A DNA stretch of 64,000 nucleotides. It comes from Sunxiuqinia indica (GTDB lineage: Bacteria > Bacteroidota > Bacteroidia > Bacteroidales > Prolixibacteraceae). The notes below the pieces were generated by a model. That model ran no database searches. It was not told the origin of the DNA and worked only from the letters and a program-made list of their open reading frames with translations. Positions within the stretch are counted from its first letter, which is position 1; every line of letters begins with the position of its first letter. Positions 8,813-17,767 of this stretch are shown here, piece after piece. Both the position numbers and the translations under genes were made by a program. The DNA lies in assembly GCF_009847015.1 (NCBI RefSeq), contig NZ_WVEM01000009.1, forward strand, positions 178,910-242,909. Direction: 5' to 3'.

Positions 8813-10042
8813 TTAGATCTTTTCCGGAGCAGATAGCAAAATTCGATCCCCTTCGTTCAAACCATTAAGAATGGCAACCATCCCATCATTTTCGGCTCCC
8901 ACTTCTACGGGTTGTCGGGTTACCGTACCGCCCTGCTTCAGGTAAACAACCGACTGCACACTGTCCGGGAACACAGCTTTGCTTGGAATTATTGTCTGAT
9001 TTTCATAATGATCAAACACAATATGATTCATACAGGTCATTCCCGGCTTTAAATCGTCATCGTTATTCTTAAACCGGACAATCACTTTAAACACCTTCAT
9101 ATCAACCCCTTGGTGATCTTCACCAATTGAAGCGATATAGACGACTTCCCCGTAATATGATTTTTCAGAGAGCGCATCAATTGTTATTGAAACACTATCC
9201 CCTTTCTGAATCTTAGAAATATCAATCTCCTTTACATAGGTTTCTGAAATAACTGACGACATATCCGGCAATGTGGCAATCAGAGGACGCCAAGTGCTGA
9301 TTTCATCATCTTTTGAGTACTTGGAGCCATCCCAGTTGGTACCCAGCATCACAATTCCATCTTGTGGCGTTGTAATTCTGGTTGAACGCAATGCTTCTTG
9401 ATAACGGGCAATAAAATCATCCAGTTCCTTTACTCTTCGTTCCAACCGAAGAACCCGCATTTTCAATCGGTTTTGTTCTAAAAGGTAATCTCTCCTCTTT
9501 TTCTCTAGCGCAATTTCAGCCTTCTGATAGGCCATCTGGGTTTTACGTTGATAGGCTCCTGACTCATATTTCGACTGCTCCAGATCAATTTTGTTATATT
9601 CCAGATCGAGCAAAGCATTTGTTATCTCCTGACGCTTTTGCGTTAAGGTAACCGTGCTGTCAATCCGAACATTTTTAAGATCGGCATCCGCTCTTTCTTT
9701 GTCCTGTATCCTATCCCGCATCCGATTCGAGAGTTCAGTTTGATCGAGTTGAGCAATGTAATCACCCTTTTTAACGATCTTCCCCTCCTCAACCATATCC
9801 ACAATTTTTATCTGCCAAATCCGCAGCTCACGATCTCGAATGACCAGAGGAATATTGATTTCAGTCGCTTTCTCACCTTTCACCTCGCCAACAGTTTCAA
9901 TTACGGCATCCAAGCTCCCTCGCTTCACGACAAACGTTTTCCCTTGTGTAACCAGATCCCCATCGAACACCCAAAAGACGATGATGGCGAGTAAAAGGAC
10001 AGCAGGAACTCCCCAGACTATTATTTTTCTATTCTTTTTCAT
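8813..10042 (-). CDS. efflux periplasmic adaptor (HlyD/MacA family), second copy
   Basis: A 409-residue membrane-fusion protein. It has a TM anchor at about residues 7-25, a first beta/lipoyl segment (VVKRGSLDAVIETVGEV), a long alpha-helical hairpin at about residues 110-220 rich in Lys, Arg, Glu and Leu, and a lipoyl/beta-barrel return with TTPQDGIVMLG, ETYVKEIDISKIQKGDSV and a C-terminal membrane-proximal domain with GLNEGDRILLSAPE. Such adaptors bridge an inner-membrane transporter and TolC. It is a clear paralogue of the adaptor at the head of the same operon (shared VERGS/VKRGS, DRSLRIYELTITDLVEEG versus DRELRIWQIKIVDMVEEG). It is the last gene of the four-gene cluster, starting 5 bases after TolC stops. 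Confidence 0.85.
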   Translation of the reverse strand: MKKNRKIIVWGVPAVLLLAIIVFWVFDGDLVTQGKTFVVKRGSLDAVIETVGEVKGEKATEINIPLVIRDRELRIWQIKIVDMVEEGKIVKKGDYIAQLDQTELSNRMRDRIQDKERADADLKNVRIDSTVTLTQKRQEITNALLDLEYNKIDLEQSKYESGAYQRKTQMAYQKAEIALEKKRRDYLLEQNRLKMRVLRLERRVKELDDFIARYQEALRSTRITTPQDGIVMLGTNWDGSKYSKDDEISTWRPLIATLPDMSSVISETYVKEIDISKIQKGDSVSITIDALSEKSYYGEVVYIASIGEDHQGVDMKVFKVIVRFKNNDDDLKPGMTCMNHIVFDHYENQTIIPSKAVFPDSVQSVVYLKQGGTVTRQPVEVGAENDGMVAILNGLNEGDRILLSAPEKI

Positions 10043-10047
10043 GCCTT

Positions 10048-11535
10048 TTAATTTTTAAGAATCTCGTCATATTCTTCGGTCAATGGTTCATCTTTCGCAA
10101 AATCATAAAGCGTTAGCCTCCGAATAGAATAATAATAATTCCAATAAGCATTGAGCGCTAGAACATAGTCCTTCCGGGCCTGCTCCAAATCATTGCGAGC
10201 CTGATTCAGATTAATGACATCCACTTTTCCGATCAAAAACCGCTGGAAGGTCACCTCAAATCCTTTTTGTGCTACCGTATCGGCCAAAGCTGCATTTCGG
10301 ACCTGATCTCCCTGTAAATTGAACTCCATGACGGTTTGTACAATATCCTGTTCAAAATCAATTCGAGCCTGCCTCACTGTTGCTTTTACAACCTCCCGAC
10401 TATATTCAGCCATTTGATACCGTCCTTTCCGTCGTCCCCAATCAACAATGGGAATATTTACCCCCAGCCTAAAACGCTGACTTCGATCAGGATTATCATA
10501 TACATTCTCAAGCTCTTTCGCGGACTGATCCAATCCATATAGTGCATAAATACTCGTATTTAAGCCGATTTCTGATTTGGCTTCGGCTACCTGTCTATCT
10601 TCTTGAAGCAACTGCTGTTGTTGATTCAAAATTTCAGGATTATTATCCAAGGCCTGTGCAATTGCTTCGCCTGCCTTTACTTCCAGTTTTGGTATTTCGC
10701 TAGGTACAATGCAAGAAACCTTCGTGTTTTTATCCAGTCCTAAAAATGAATTAAGCTCAGCCTGTGCACGCAACAATCCCAACTTTGTCGTATTCAGAGC
10801 CTGCTCTGCTCTTAGTTGACTCAATTGCAAATTCAGCAACTCGTCCTGGGTAACAGTTCCCACCTGAAAGCGCCCCTGACCAATTTTATAAAGTGTATCG
10901 GCACTCGCCTTATTATTTTCTGCAATCGACAAATTAATTTCCGCTGATACTAAGTTAAAAAATCGCCGAGTGGCTTTTATCGAAAGATCTTCCCTCGACT
11001 CGATAAATACTTTTTTAGCTTTCTCATACTTCAACGGCTCAATTTTTGCTTCCCAACGCAAGCGATTGTATCCGTTCAATTCCTGCTGATAACCAATACT
11101 AATTGGCGTTGACTGGTACGAATTATTCTTATCACCATTCAGGTTTTTCACCATACCCAATTCTGAGCGCAAAAACAATCGTCCACCGGTTAAAGCCACA
11201 TTCTGATTCAACGACAAACCAAAATCCGCATTCAGGTATTCGCGTTGTACATATTCCTCTTCGTTGGTCTGAAAATTATATTCCCGGTTACGATACCGAT
11301 TAAAATCAAGAGGAGTTGCATCTAAGCTCAAACTTGGCAACCTGTCGGCTTTGAAATATCGAAATTCCCAATAACTGGCGCGAAACATGTTTTCATTACG
11401 AAAAGCATCCAGCGATTGAGAAGAAGCCAGTTCAATAACATCTTCAAGCGACAATTTCAACTGCTTGTCTTGTCCTTTTGTTGACAGACCAATTAGAACA
11501 GTAACTAATATTGAAAGTAAATATTTTGATTTCAT
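10048..11535 (-). CDS. TolC family outer-membrane efflux protein
   Basis: A 495-residue outer-membrane channel protein with a signal peptide (MKSKYLLSILVTVLIGLSTKG, then QDK) and two copies of the outer membrane efflux domain. Visible family features are KLSLEDVIELASSQSLDAFRNEN near the N-terminus, coiled-coil helices with FQVGTVTQDELLNLQLSQL and the repeat equivalent FLIGKVDVINLNQARNDL, and QDIVQTVMEFNLQGDQVRNA. TolC trimers form a tunnel through the periplasm and outer membrane. It is flanked by a permease 16 bases upstream and an adaptor 5 bases downstream, so it belongs to a complete tripartite exporter apart from the ATPase. Confidence 0.9.
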   Translation of the reverse strand: MKSKYLLSILVTVLIGLSTKGQDKQLKLSLEDVIELASSQSLDAFRNENMFRASYWEFRYFKADRLPSLSLDATPLDFNRYRNREYNFQTNEEEYVQREYLNADFGLSLNQNVALTGGRLFLRSELGMVKNLNGDKNNSYQSTPISIGYQQELNGYNRLRWEAKIEPLKYEKAKKVFIESREDLSIKATRRFFNLVSAEINLSIAENNKASADTLYKIGQGRFQVGTVTQDELLNLQLSQLRAEQALNTTKLGLLRAQAELNSFLGLDKNTKVSCIVPSEIPKLEVKAGEAIAQALDNNPEILNQQQQLLQEDRQVAEAKSEIGLNTSIYALYGLDQSAKELENVYDNPDRSQRFRLGVNIPIVDWGRRKGRYQMAEYSREVVKATVRQARIDFEQDIVQTVMEFNLQGDQVRNAALADTVAQKGFEVTFQRFLIGKVDVINLNQARNDLEQARKDYVLALNAYWNYYYSIRRLTLYDFAKDEPLTEEYDEILKN

Positions 11536-11551
11536 GATTCTTGTTTTCGGG

Positions 11552-12931
11552 TTAATAACGGAGTGATTCTACCGGGTCTTTTTCAGCTGCCTGTTTCGCA
11601 GGAAGATAACCAAATATGATACCAACAGCGGCAGACACCCCAAAGGCAATAACAATGCTAAAAAGCGAAACAACGGTTTTGATATCGAAAATAGCCGTGA
11701 TCATTTGGGAGAGGATAACACCTAGAATGATTCCTATAATTCCTCCAAAAACGCTGATTAAAGTAGATTCGGATAGAAATTGAACAATGATGTCTTTTTG
11801 AGAAGCACCAATAGCCTGCCGGGTGCCAATCTCGCGTATTCGTTCCATTACCGAAGCCAGCATAATATTCATAATTCCAATTCCACCAACAATCAGCGAA
11901 ATACCTGCAATTGCTCCAAGCACGACATTAAAAACATTCTTTGTGCGTTGTTGTTGCTTCAGTAATAACTCAGGGATCGTCACCTCAAAATCATACATTT
12001 CGGAGTGGCGCCGATACAGCATTCGTTTAACAATATTGGCAGTTCCACTTAAATGTTCAGTCTCTTTCACCTGAAGGATAATTTTGCTTAACTGGTTCAA
12101 ATTTCCATCATTATCATCACTCGCACCTCCATCGCTTCCCGATCCCATTCCTACTATCACCATGCCACCGCCGCCTTGATTCGAATTGGCTCTTTCAACT
12201 TCATCCGCACGAATAAGCGATCGGTTTTTAAATCGTAATAACACGGTTTGAACGGGCACGAAAATTTTATTATCAGAGCTACTGATCCCCATTTCATCGG
12301 AAGCTGAAGTTGTAAAATCCCTTTTTTCGACCACCCCAATAACTTTCAACCAAATTTTCCCACACTTAATACTCTTTCCAACAGGGTTCTCTTGTTTAAA
12401 AAAGACGCTTTTAATATTATCTCCGATAATACAAACCGGCTGTCCCATTTCGCTTTGTGTTTGGCTAAATATTTCTCCCGCCTGTAAACCGATGCTAAAC
12501 AGTTCGAAATAACTTTCATCCACTCCTTCCAACACAACCGGGTTGCTCTTCCCATTGAGAATAGCTGAGTAATTAAACGATATAACCGGGCTTATTTTGT
12601 CTACAGAAGGAATCACTTCCGAAATTGCCTGCGCATCAAGCAAACTCAACCCTTTACTGAACTTCGACCGACGTGCCCCGGATTCATCGCCCGATTTTGA
12701 TCCACTGCCCTCAACACTAACTGAAGTTGGAGTAACAACAATATTATTTACACCAACCATCTTTATTTGTTCCAAAATCTCTTGTTCTGCTCCCTTACCA
12801 ATGGCCATCATACTAATGACCGCTGCCACACCAAAAATAATTCCCAGGGCAGTTAGCATTGACTTCAAACGATTATCGAAAATTGCTTCAATTCCGATGA
12901 TAATATCATGAAAGTAACGTTCTATCCACAT
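11552..12931 (-). CDS. MacB-type ABC transporter permease
   Basis: A 459-residue permease of the MacB/FtsX class. It has an N-terminal TM helix after the conserved cytoplasmic stretch FDNRLKSMLTALGIIFGVAAVISMMAIG, a large periplasmic MacB_PCD domain (about residues 45-330, including a Gly/Ser/Asp-rich insertion near 250-275), then three C-terminal TM helices containing the family motif GIMNIMLASVMERIREIGTRQAIGA. It ends with the usual EKDPVESLRY tail. No nucleotide-binding domain is fused, unlike E. coli MacB, and none is encoded in the operon. MacB-type proteins work as mechanotransmitters that drive substrate from the periplasm through the adaptor and TolC. Confidence 0.9.
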   Translation of the reverse strand: MWIERYFHDIIIGIEAIFDNRLKSMLTALGIIFGVAAVISMMAIGKGAEQEILEQIKMVGVNNIVVTPTSVSVEGSGSKSGDESGARRSKFSKGLSLLDAQAISEVIPSVDKISPVISFNYSAILNGKSNPVVLEGVDESYFELFSIGLQAGEIFSQTQSEMGQPVCIIGDNIKSVFFKQENPVGKSIKCGKIWLKVIGVVEKRDFTTSASDEMGISSSDNKIFVPVQTVLLRFKNRSLIRADEVERANSNQGGGGMVIVGMGSGSDGGASDDNDGNLNQLSKIILQVKETEHLSGTANIVKRMLYRRHSEMYDFEVTIPELLLKQQQRTKNVFNVVLGAIAGISLIVGGIGIMNIMLASVMERIREIGTRQAIGASQKDIIVQFLSESTLISVFGGIIGIILGVILSQMITAIFDIKTVVSLFSIVIAFGVSAAVGIIFGYLPAKQAAEKDPVESLRY

Positions 12932-12944
12932 AATTCTAATCGAT

Positions 12945-14336
12945 TTAGTTTACTTTCATACTCTTCATCATTTCCGGAGTCGCACCCGTTGGTCGTTGAG
13001 GATCTTTCGAATTCTTTTCAAATTCGGCTTTTGCTTGATTTTCGGCAGCTTTTTGCGCTTCCTTTTCTTTCAATATTTTAGCATAAACGTCAAGTCCGTC
13101 ATAGTCCAACTGCTCTGCGTTTTCGGGAGTCGAAAGATAAACACGGTCATCTTCATTCAATCCATCGCGTATCAAAATGTAGTTAGCATTGGCATCGCCC
13201 AGCGAAACAATCTGCTTAACCGGATCGCCTCTTCTTTCTTTAAATACATACTGAAGGCTGTCATTTGAATGAACCGATTCCTGTGGTATAAATAAAGTGT
13301 CTTCTATGGTTTTAGCCTGAATAACATTGCTGGTCGTCATGGCTGGTCGCAAATCCGGATCTTCATCAAAAATTTTAATTTTTACTTCAAATACCTTGGC
13401 GTCACTATTTAGCATGTTCTGACCAATATTCGCCATCGATATTACTTCTCCGGCAAGTTCCTTTTCAGGGAAAGCATCAACACCAACCTTTACCGGCAAT
13501 CCTACTTTTACTTCCGAAATGTCAATCTCGTTGATGTAGGTTCGTGAAATCAAGTTGGTCATATCTGGAATTGTAGCAATGATTGGATTCCACATTGTAA
13601 CACGCGACCCCACTTTAGTAACTCCTCCAAATCCTTGCTTAAAATAAGTAAGTAAGCCTTTTTTGGGTGAATAAATATCTAACGAATTATACAAAACATC
13701 CAGCTCCTTCAACCGATCGTTAATTTGGCGGTAATTAATGAATCTTCGGGTTACCTTATTTTCTTCTTGTTCTCGCTTTAACTTATAGGCATTTTTTTCT
13801 TGCTCGTACTTGCGCGATGCTTTGTCGTGATCCATTTTGGCCTTTTTCTGAACAGATGGAGCCTCGTAGATTGACTCATCCATAACAATGCGCTTTTCTT
13901 CTAAATCAAGTTCGGCATTAATAATAGCATCTCGCTGATTACTTAGATTTAGGTTCGAATCAATCTTGGCATCCTGAAGTTCGGTTAGCGCTTTATCTAA
14001 TTCGTCTTGAGCTTCTTTAATCTTTTCCTCAACCGCCTTGTGGTCGAGCGTACCGACGTAATCACCTGAATCGACATAAGTTCCTTCTTCAACAAGGTCG
14101 GTAATTGTCAATTCATAAATCCGTAGGCTACGATCTTTCATTTTTTCCGGAATAGTAATATTCTCAGAGTTTTCAGATTCTAACTCTCCTGACGAGTAAA
14201 TTTTCACTTCAAATGAGCCGCGTTCTACAGGAACAATAATGTCATTGTCAACCTTATCGCTACTCTGAAAAATAAAAAATAGAATGATTAGTAAAACAGG
14301 AACAAGAGCAATCAGAATGATTTTTCTGTTTTTCAT
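12945..14336 (-). CDS. efflux periplasmic adaptor (HlyD/MacA family), first copy
   Basis: From the ATG at 14336 (MKNRKIILIALVPVLLI) the protein is 463 residues: TM anchor, N-terminal beta segment VERGSFEVKIYSSGELE, long helical hairpin at about residues 105-225 dense in Lys/Glu/Asp, then beta-barrel and membrane-proximal domains with RTYINEIDISEVKVGLPV and DGLNEDDRVYLSTPEN. A Lys/Glu-rich C-terminal extension of about 50 residues ends in a Pro-containing segment (QRPTGATPEMMKSMKVN). An earlier ATG at 14405 would put 23 polar residues before the anchor and is unlikely. It heads the operon; the permease starts 13 bases after it stops. It pairs with TolC to span the periplasm. Confidence 0.85.
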   Translation of the reverse strand: MKNRKIILIALVPVLLIILFFIFQSSDKVDNDIIVPVERGSFEVKIYSSGELESENSENITIPEKMKDRSLRIYELTITDLVEEGTYVDSGDYVGTLDHKAVEEKIKEAQDELDKALTELQDAKIDSNLNLSNQRDAIINAELDLEEKRIVMDESIYEAPSVQKKAKMDHDKASRKYEQEKNAYKLKREQEENKVTRRFINYRQINDRLKELDVLYNSLDIYSPKKGLLTYFKQGFGGVTKVGSRVTMWNPIIATIPDMTNLISRTYINEIDISEVKVGLPVKVGVDAFPEKELAGEVISMANIGQNMLNSDAKVFEVKIKIFDEDPDLRPAMTTSNVIQAKTIEDTLFIPQESVHSNDSLQYVFKERRGDPVKQIVSLGDANANYILIRDGLNEDDRVYLSTPENAEQLDYDGLDVYAKILKEKEAQKAAENQAKAEFEKNSKDPQRPTGATPEMMKSMKVN

Positions 14337-14527
14337 GGTTTTTTTGCTGTTAGTAGTATTTGAATTTGTATAATTAACATGTTGGAAAACGTTGCTCATT
14401 TGCAAAAGACCATTTTGAAATTATTTTTTTCGGTAAGCTCCTCAATCAATAACTGCTCAATTTCATTTTATGATCTGGGTTCCAATTTAAAACAATATTT
14501 ATGCCAATCGAGCAAAACGAACATAAA

Positions 14528-14572
14528 TTTTGTTAAAAAAATATAAAAGCACCATAAAATGGTACTTTTATA
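14528..14572 (-). terminator. rho-independent terminator of the glmM-type gene
   Basis: TATAAAAGCACCAT at 14542-14555 pairs with ATGGTACTTTTATA at 14559-14572 with one C-A mismatch and a three-base loop. On the minus strand the stem runs into a T-rich tract. It lies 28 bases past the stop of the phosphohexomutase gene. Confidence 0.75.
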
Positions 14573-14600
14573 AAAATCTAGTTCCGTTAAACCTTTATGT

Positions 14601-15983
14601 CTATATAAGGCGTTTTATCTCATTAATGATTCGTTCAGCCAGTGCAACCGAAGACTGCTGATTGATTGATTCAGCATAAATGCGAATAATTGGTTCGGTG
14701 TTTGATTTACGCAAGTGAACCCATTCTTGTTCAAAATCAATCTTGACCCCATCAATATCATTTACCTGTTCGTTCCGGTATTTTTCTTTCATTTTTACCA
14801 AAATCACATCAACATCAATTTCCGGAGTCAATTCAATTTTATTTTTAGAAATGAAATAATTCGGATAAGTTTTACGCAGTTCAGTACACGTTTTACCAGA
14901 TTTAGCCAGATGAGTCAAAAACAAGGCAATTCCAACCAAAGCATCGCGACCGTAATGTGATGCCGGGTAAATTACACCACCATTTCCTTCGCCACCAATA
15001 ACAGCCTTGGTTGCCTTCATTTCTGTAACCACATTCACCTCTCCAACTGCCGATGCAGTATAAGTGCCGCCGTGCTTCTCAGTAATATCGCGTAACGCAC
15101 GTGTTGACGACAAGTTGGAAACTGTATTTCCCGGTTTTTTTGACAGAACATAGTCAGCAACGGCCACCAAAGTGTACTCTTCATTAAACATGCTTCCATC
15201 TTCGCTGATAATCGACAAGCGATCAACATCAGGGTCAACCACAAAGCATACGTCAACATTTTGTTCCCGAACCAGTTTACAGGTGTCAATCAGATTCTCG
15301 GGCAAGGGTTCAGGCACATGCGCAAAATAGCCGGATGGCTGCTCATTTATAGGGACGATATTTTTCACCCCCAGAGCCTTCAACAGCGCAGGAATCGCTA
15401 TTCCACCAACCGAGTTAACGGCATCAAAAGCGACCGTAAAATTAGCTTTTGAAATGGCATCAACATCCACCAATTCCAGCTTCAAAACATGATCAACGTG
15501 GGCTTGCAGGTAATCCTTCTCACTGATCGACCCAAGGTCATAAACATCGGCAAACACAAAATCTTCAGCCTCAGCAAAATCTAAAATCTTCGCTCCTTCA
15601 ACAGCCGACAAAAACTCACCATTGCCATTGAGCAACTTCAGAGCATTCCACTGTGCAGGATTATGACTGGCTGTTAAAATAATACCGCCATCAGCCTTTT
15701 CTTTTACAACAGCCAACTCGGTTGTTGGCGTGGTTGCCAGCCCAATATTAACGACATTGCAGCCCATGCCACTGAGAGAGGCACAAACAAGCGATTCAAA
15801 CATTGCTCCTGAGATCCGCGCATCGCGACCAACAACAATTGTGGGCTTTGACTTTTTGGTCGTGTCTTTCGCCCACCGGGCATAGGCAGAACTATATTTT
15901 ACTACATCAAGCGGACTTAAGCCATCGCCGGGCTTTCCTCCAATTGTACCTCTGATTCCTGAAATTGATTTTATAAGTGTCAT
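14601..15983 (-). CDS. glmM: phosphoglucosamine mutase / phosphohexomutase
   Basis: A 460-residue alpha-D-phosphohexomutase with all four domains. The phosphoserine loop is LTASHNPAQWNALK (Ser near residue 105), the metal-binding loop is VDPDVDRLS near 247, the sugar-binding loop is GGEGNGGVIYP near 330, and the phosphate-binding C-terminal domain has LRKSNTEPIIRIYAES. The start MTLIKSISGIRGTIGG matches the ISGIRG motif of the family. It most likely converts glucosamine-6-P to glucosamine-1-P for UDP-GlcNAc and cell-wall synthesis, but family members may also act on mannose or glucose phosphates. It lies 42 bases downstream of glutamine synthetase, which supplies nitrogen to amino-sugar synthesis, so the two could be co-transcribed. 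Confidence 0.85.
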   Translation of the reverse strand: MTLIKSISGIRGTIGGKPGDGLSPLDVVKYSSAYARWAKDTTKKSKPTIVVGRDARISGAMFESLVCASLSGMGCNVVNIGLATTPTTELAVVKEKADGGIILTASHNPAQWNALKLLNGNGEFLSAVEGAKILDFAEAEDFVFADVYDLGSISEKDYLQAHVDHVLKLELVDVDAISKANFTVAFDAVNSVGGIAIPALLKALGVKNIVPINEQPSGYFAHVPEPLPENLIDTCKLVREQNVDVCFVVDPDVDRLSIISEDGSMFNEEYTLVAVADYVLSKKPGNTVSNLSSTRALRDITEKHGGTYTASAVGEVNVVTEMKATKAVIGGEGNGGVIYPASHYGRDALVGIALFLTHLAKSGKTCTELRKTYPNYFISKNKIELTPEIDVDVILVKMKEKYRNEQVNDIDGVKIDFEQEWVHLRKSNTEPIIRIYAESINQQSSVALAERIINEIKRLI

Positions 15984-16025
15984 TTGTGAAATTCTTAATT
16001 ATAGGGTAGTTATTCTATTATTTGA

Positions 16026-17531
16026 TTACATGTAATGCAGATACTCTTTGATCAATTCTTTCAAATCCTGATTTTCTCCATAGGTTTTAAAATTCTCGCT
16101 GAGTTCTTTATCGTTAAACGAACGCAATTTTAGAATGGTATGATTAATAATAGATTTTGGGAAGATCTGATCGGCTTCAAAATAATGGCGATAGTTTTCA
16201 AGAACCTCAGCCGCTTCGTGACAAGAATTCGGCAACCGACTAAATTGATGATCGCCTTCCGGTTGTTGATCTTCCTTTAAAAACAAGTTCTCGGAGCAAA
16301 AATAATCATCCGTCTTTTTGATGGCTTCGGTATCCGATAAACCTTTCATAAAGCCGATAATCAAAGCCGCCGAAAATAAATAGGGATTTGCTGATCCATC
16401 AGAACCACGATATTCAATCGTTTGCCGGAATGTATAATCGACATTGGTCTGCTCCTGCTGGTTAAGGTCAGCTCCAAATGCAGTTGCTGAATTCCATCCC
16501 AAAGGAACCCGAATTAACGTGGAGCGATTTTGCTTTCCCCAGCAAATACGGTACGGCGCTTTTTGCCCCGGCATGGAACGCAAATACGAAACTGGTGTGG
16601 TGTTGGCAAATGCTGATAATGCTGGTGCCAAGTCCAACACTCCGGCAATCATTTTCAGACTGGTGGGTGTAATTTCACCATTTTCCACCAACATATTCTT
16701 ATCGGCCTGCTCGGCCAAAAAATGCACGTGCATGCCGCTGCCGGGTTGGCTCAACGATATTTTTGGTATAAAAGTCACATTCACCTTGTATTTTAACCCC
16801 AACATGCGCAAAATCCACTTGGCCACCACCAACTGGTCTGACGCATCTTCCGGATCCACAGGTGCAAACTCAATCTCGTGTTGTTCATAATGTTTCCCAT
16901 CATATGTGAACCGGCCATTTTCGGCATGTCCAAAGCGAACCATGCCACCACATTGAGCAATCAGTTTAATCGCCTCCGTCCGCAGTTCCTCATACATCGT
17001 AAAAGGCTCGGCACAGTGGTAACCATCCGCCGCCCCTTCTACTTCAATCTCGGAATCACCAAAGATGTAAAACTCCAACTCGCCCATCATTTTGAGCTTC
17101 ATGTTGGTTTCTTTAAAAAACTGCTTTTGTGCTTTTTTCAGGATGTTTTCCGGCGAGCTTTCCAAGGGTTCGCCCTGGGCATTGTAAAATGAACATAAGA
17201 CATCAACAGATGGAATCTTTGAAAAGGGATTCAAAAAAGCCGTTTTATAACGTGGCACTATATAAAGGTCGCTAGTGTTTACTTCCAGAAACGAAAAAAT
17301 ACTGCTCCCATCTACCCGCTCACCCGATGATAAAACCATGTCCAACTCTTCGCGCGTAGTAACCATGAAGTTTATGGTTTTCAACTTTCCATCTTCGGCA
17401 ACATATCGAAAATTCAACATTTCAATTTCGCGCTCTTCAATGTACCGGATCAAATCTTCTTTTGTAAAATGGGAAGCTGGTTTCTGCAGATACTGAACCA
17501 GCAGGTTCGGGTTATTTTGAATTGATGGCAT
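16026..17531 (-). CDS. glnA: glutamine synthetase
   Basis: A 501-residue glutamine synthetase that makes glutamine from glutamate, ammonia and ATP. The N-terminal beta-grasp domain has MLNFRYVAEDGKLKTINF and SGERVDGSSIFSF. The catalytic domain carries GELEFYIFG (metal Glu), the HAENGRFTYDGKHYEQHEIEF segment with further metal ligands, GSGMHVHFL (ammonium/ATP region) and the ATP/glutamate-binding NRSTLIRVPLGW and QTIEYRGSDGSANPY. The Bacteroidota enzymes of this length form a divergent GS group. No adenylylation Tyr motif (NLYDLP) is seen. It stands upstream of the phosphohexomutase gene and may share its transcript. Confidence 0.93.
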   Translation of the reverse strand: MPSIQNNPNLLVQYLQKPASHFTKEDLIRYIEEREIEMLNFRYVAEDGKLKTINFMVTTREELDMVLSSGERVDGSSIFSFLEVNTSDLYIVPRYKTAFLNPFSKIPSVDVLCSFYNAQGEPLESSPENILKKAQKQFFKETNMKLKMMGELEFYIFGDSEIEVEGAADGYHCAEPFTMYEELRTEAIKLIAQCGGMVRFGHAENGRFTYDGKHYEQHEIEFAPVDPEDASDQLVVAKWILRMLGLKYKVNVTFIPKISLSQPGSGMHVHFLAEQADKNMLVENGEITPTSLKMIAGVLDLAPALSAFANTTPVSYLRSMPGQKAPYRICWGKQNRSTLIRVPLGWNSATAFGADLNQQEQTNVDYTFRQTIEYRGSDGSANPYLFSAALIIGFMKGLSDTEAIKKTDDYFCSENLFLKEDQQPEGDHQFSRLPNSCHEAAEVLENYRHYFEADQIFPKSIINHTILKLRSFNDKELSENFKTYGENQDLKELIKEYLHYM

Positions 17532-17596
17532 ATCCTTTTTATTTAGACCCTAAAAATAGCTATGTGAGTTGAGAATAAAAAACATCAATCTATGCA

Positions 17597-17623
17597 AAAG
17601 GCCGGTCGTGCAAACCAGCCTTT
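17597..17623. terminator. possible weak terminator hairpin between valS and glnA
   Basis: AAAGGCCGGT at 17597-17606 pairs with ACCAGCCTTT at 17614-17623 with one mismatch and a seven-base loop. On the minus strand only a four-base T run follows, so it could end valS transcription weakly. The remainder of the 17532-17767 gap is AT-rich without a gene. Confidence 0.35.
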
Positions 17624-17767
17624 CGTGCTTCTCTCCTTTACAAAAAAAGCAAAGTGCAATTTATGAAAAAAAAATCTTGTCTCGTTATTTAATACAGTTC
17701 AGCATAAAAAAACCCCTAAGCCACTACTCAAAAAATAATTTTCTGTTTTATAAAGCAAGATTTCAAT

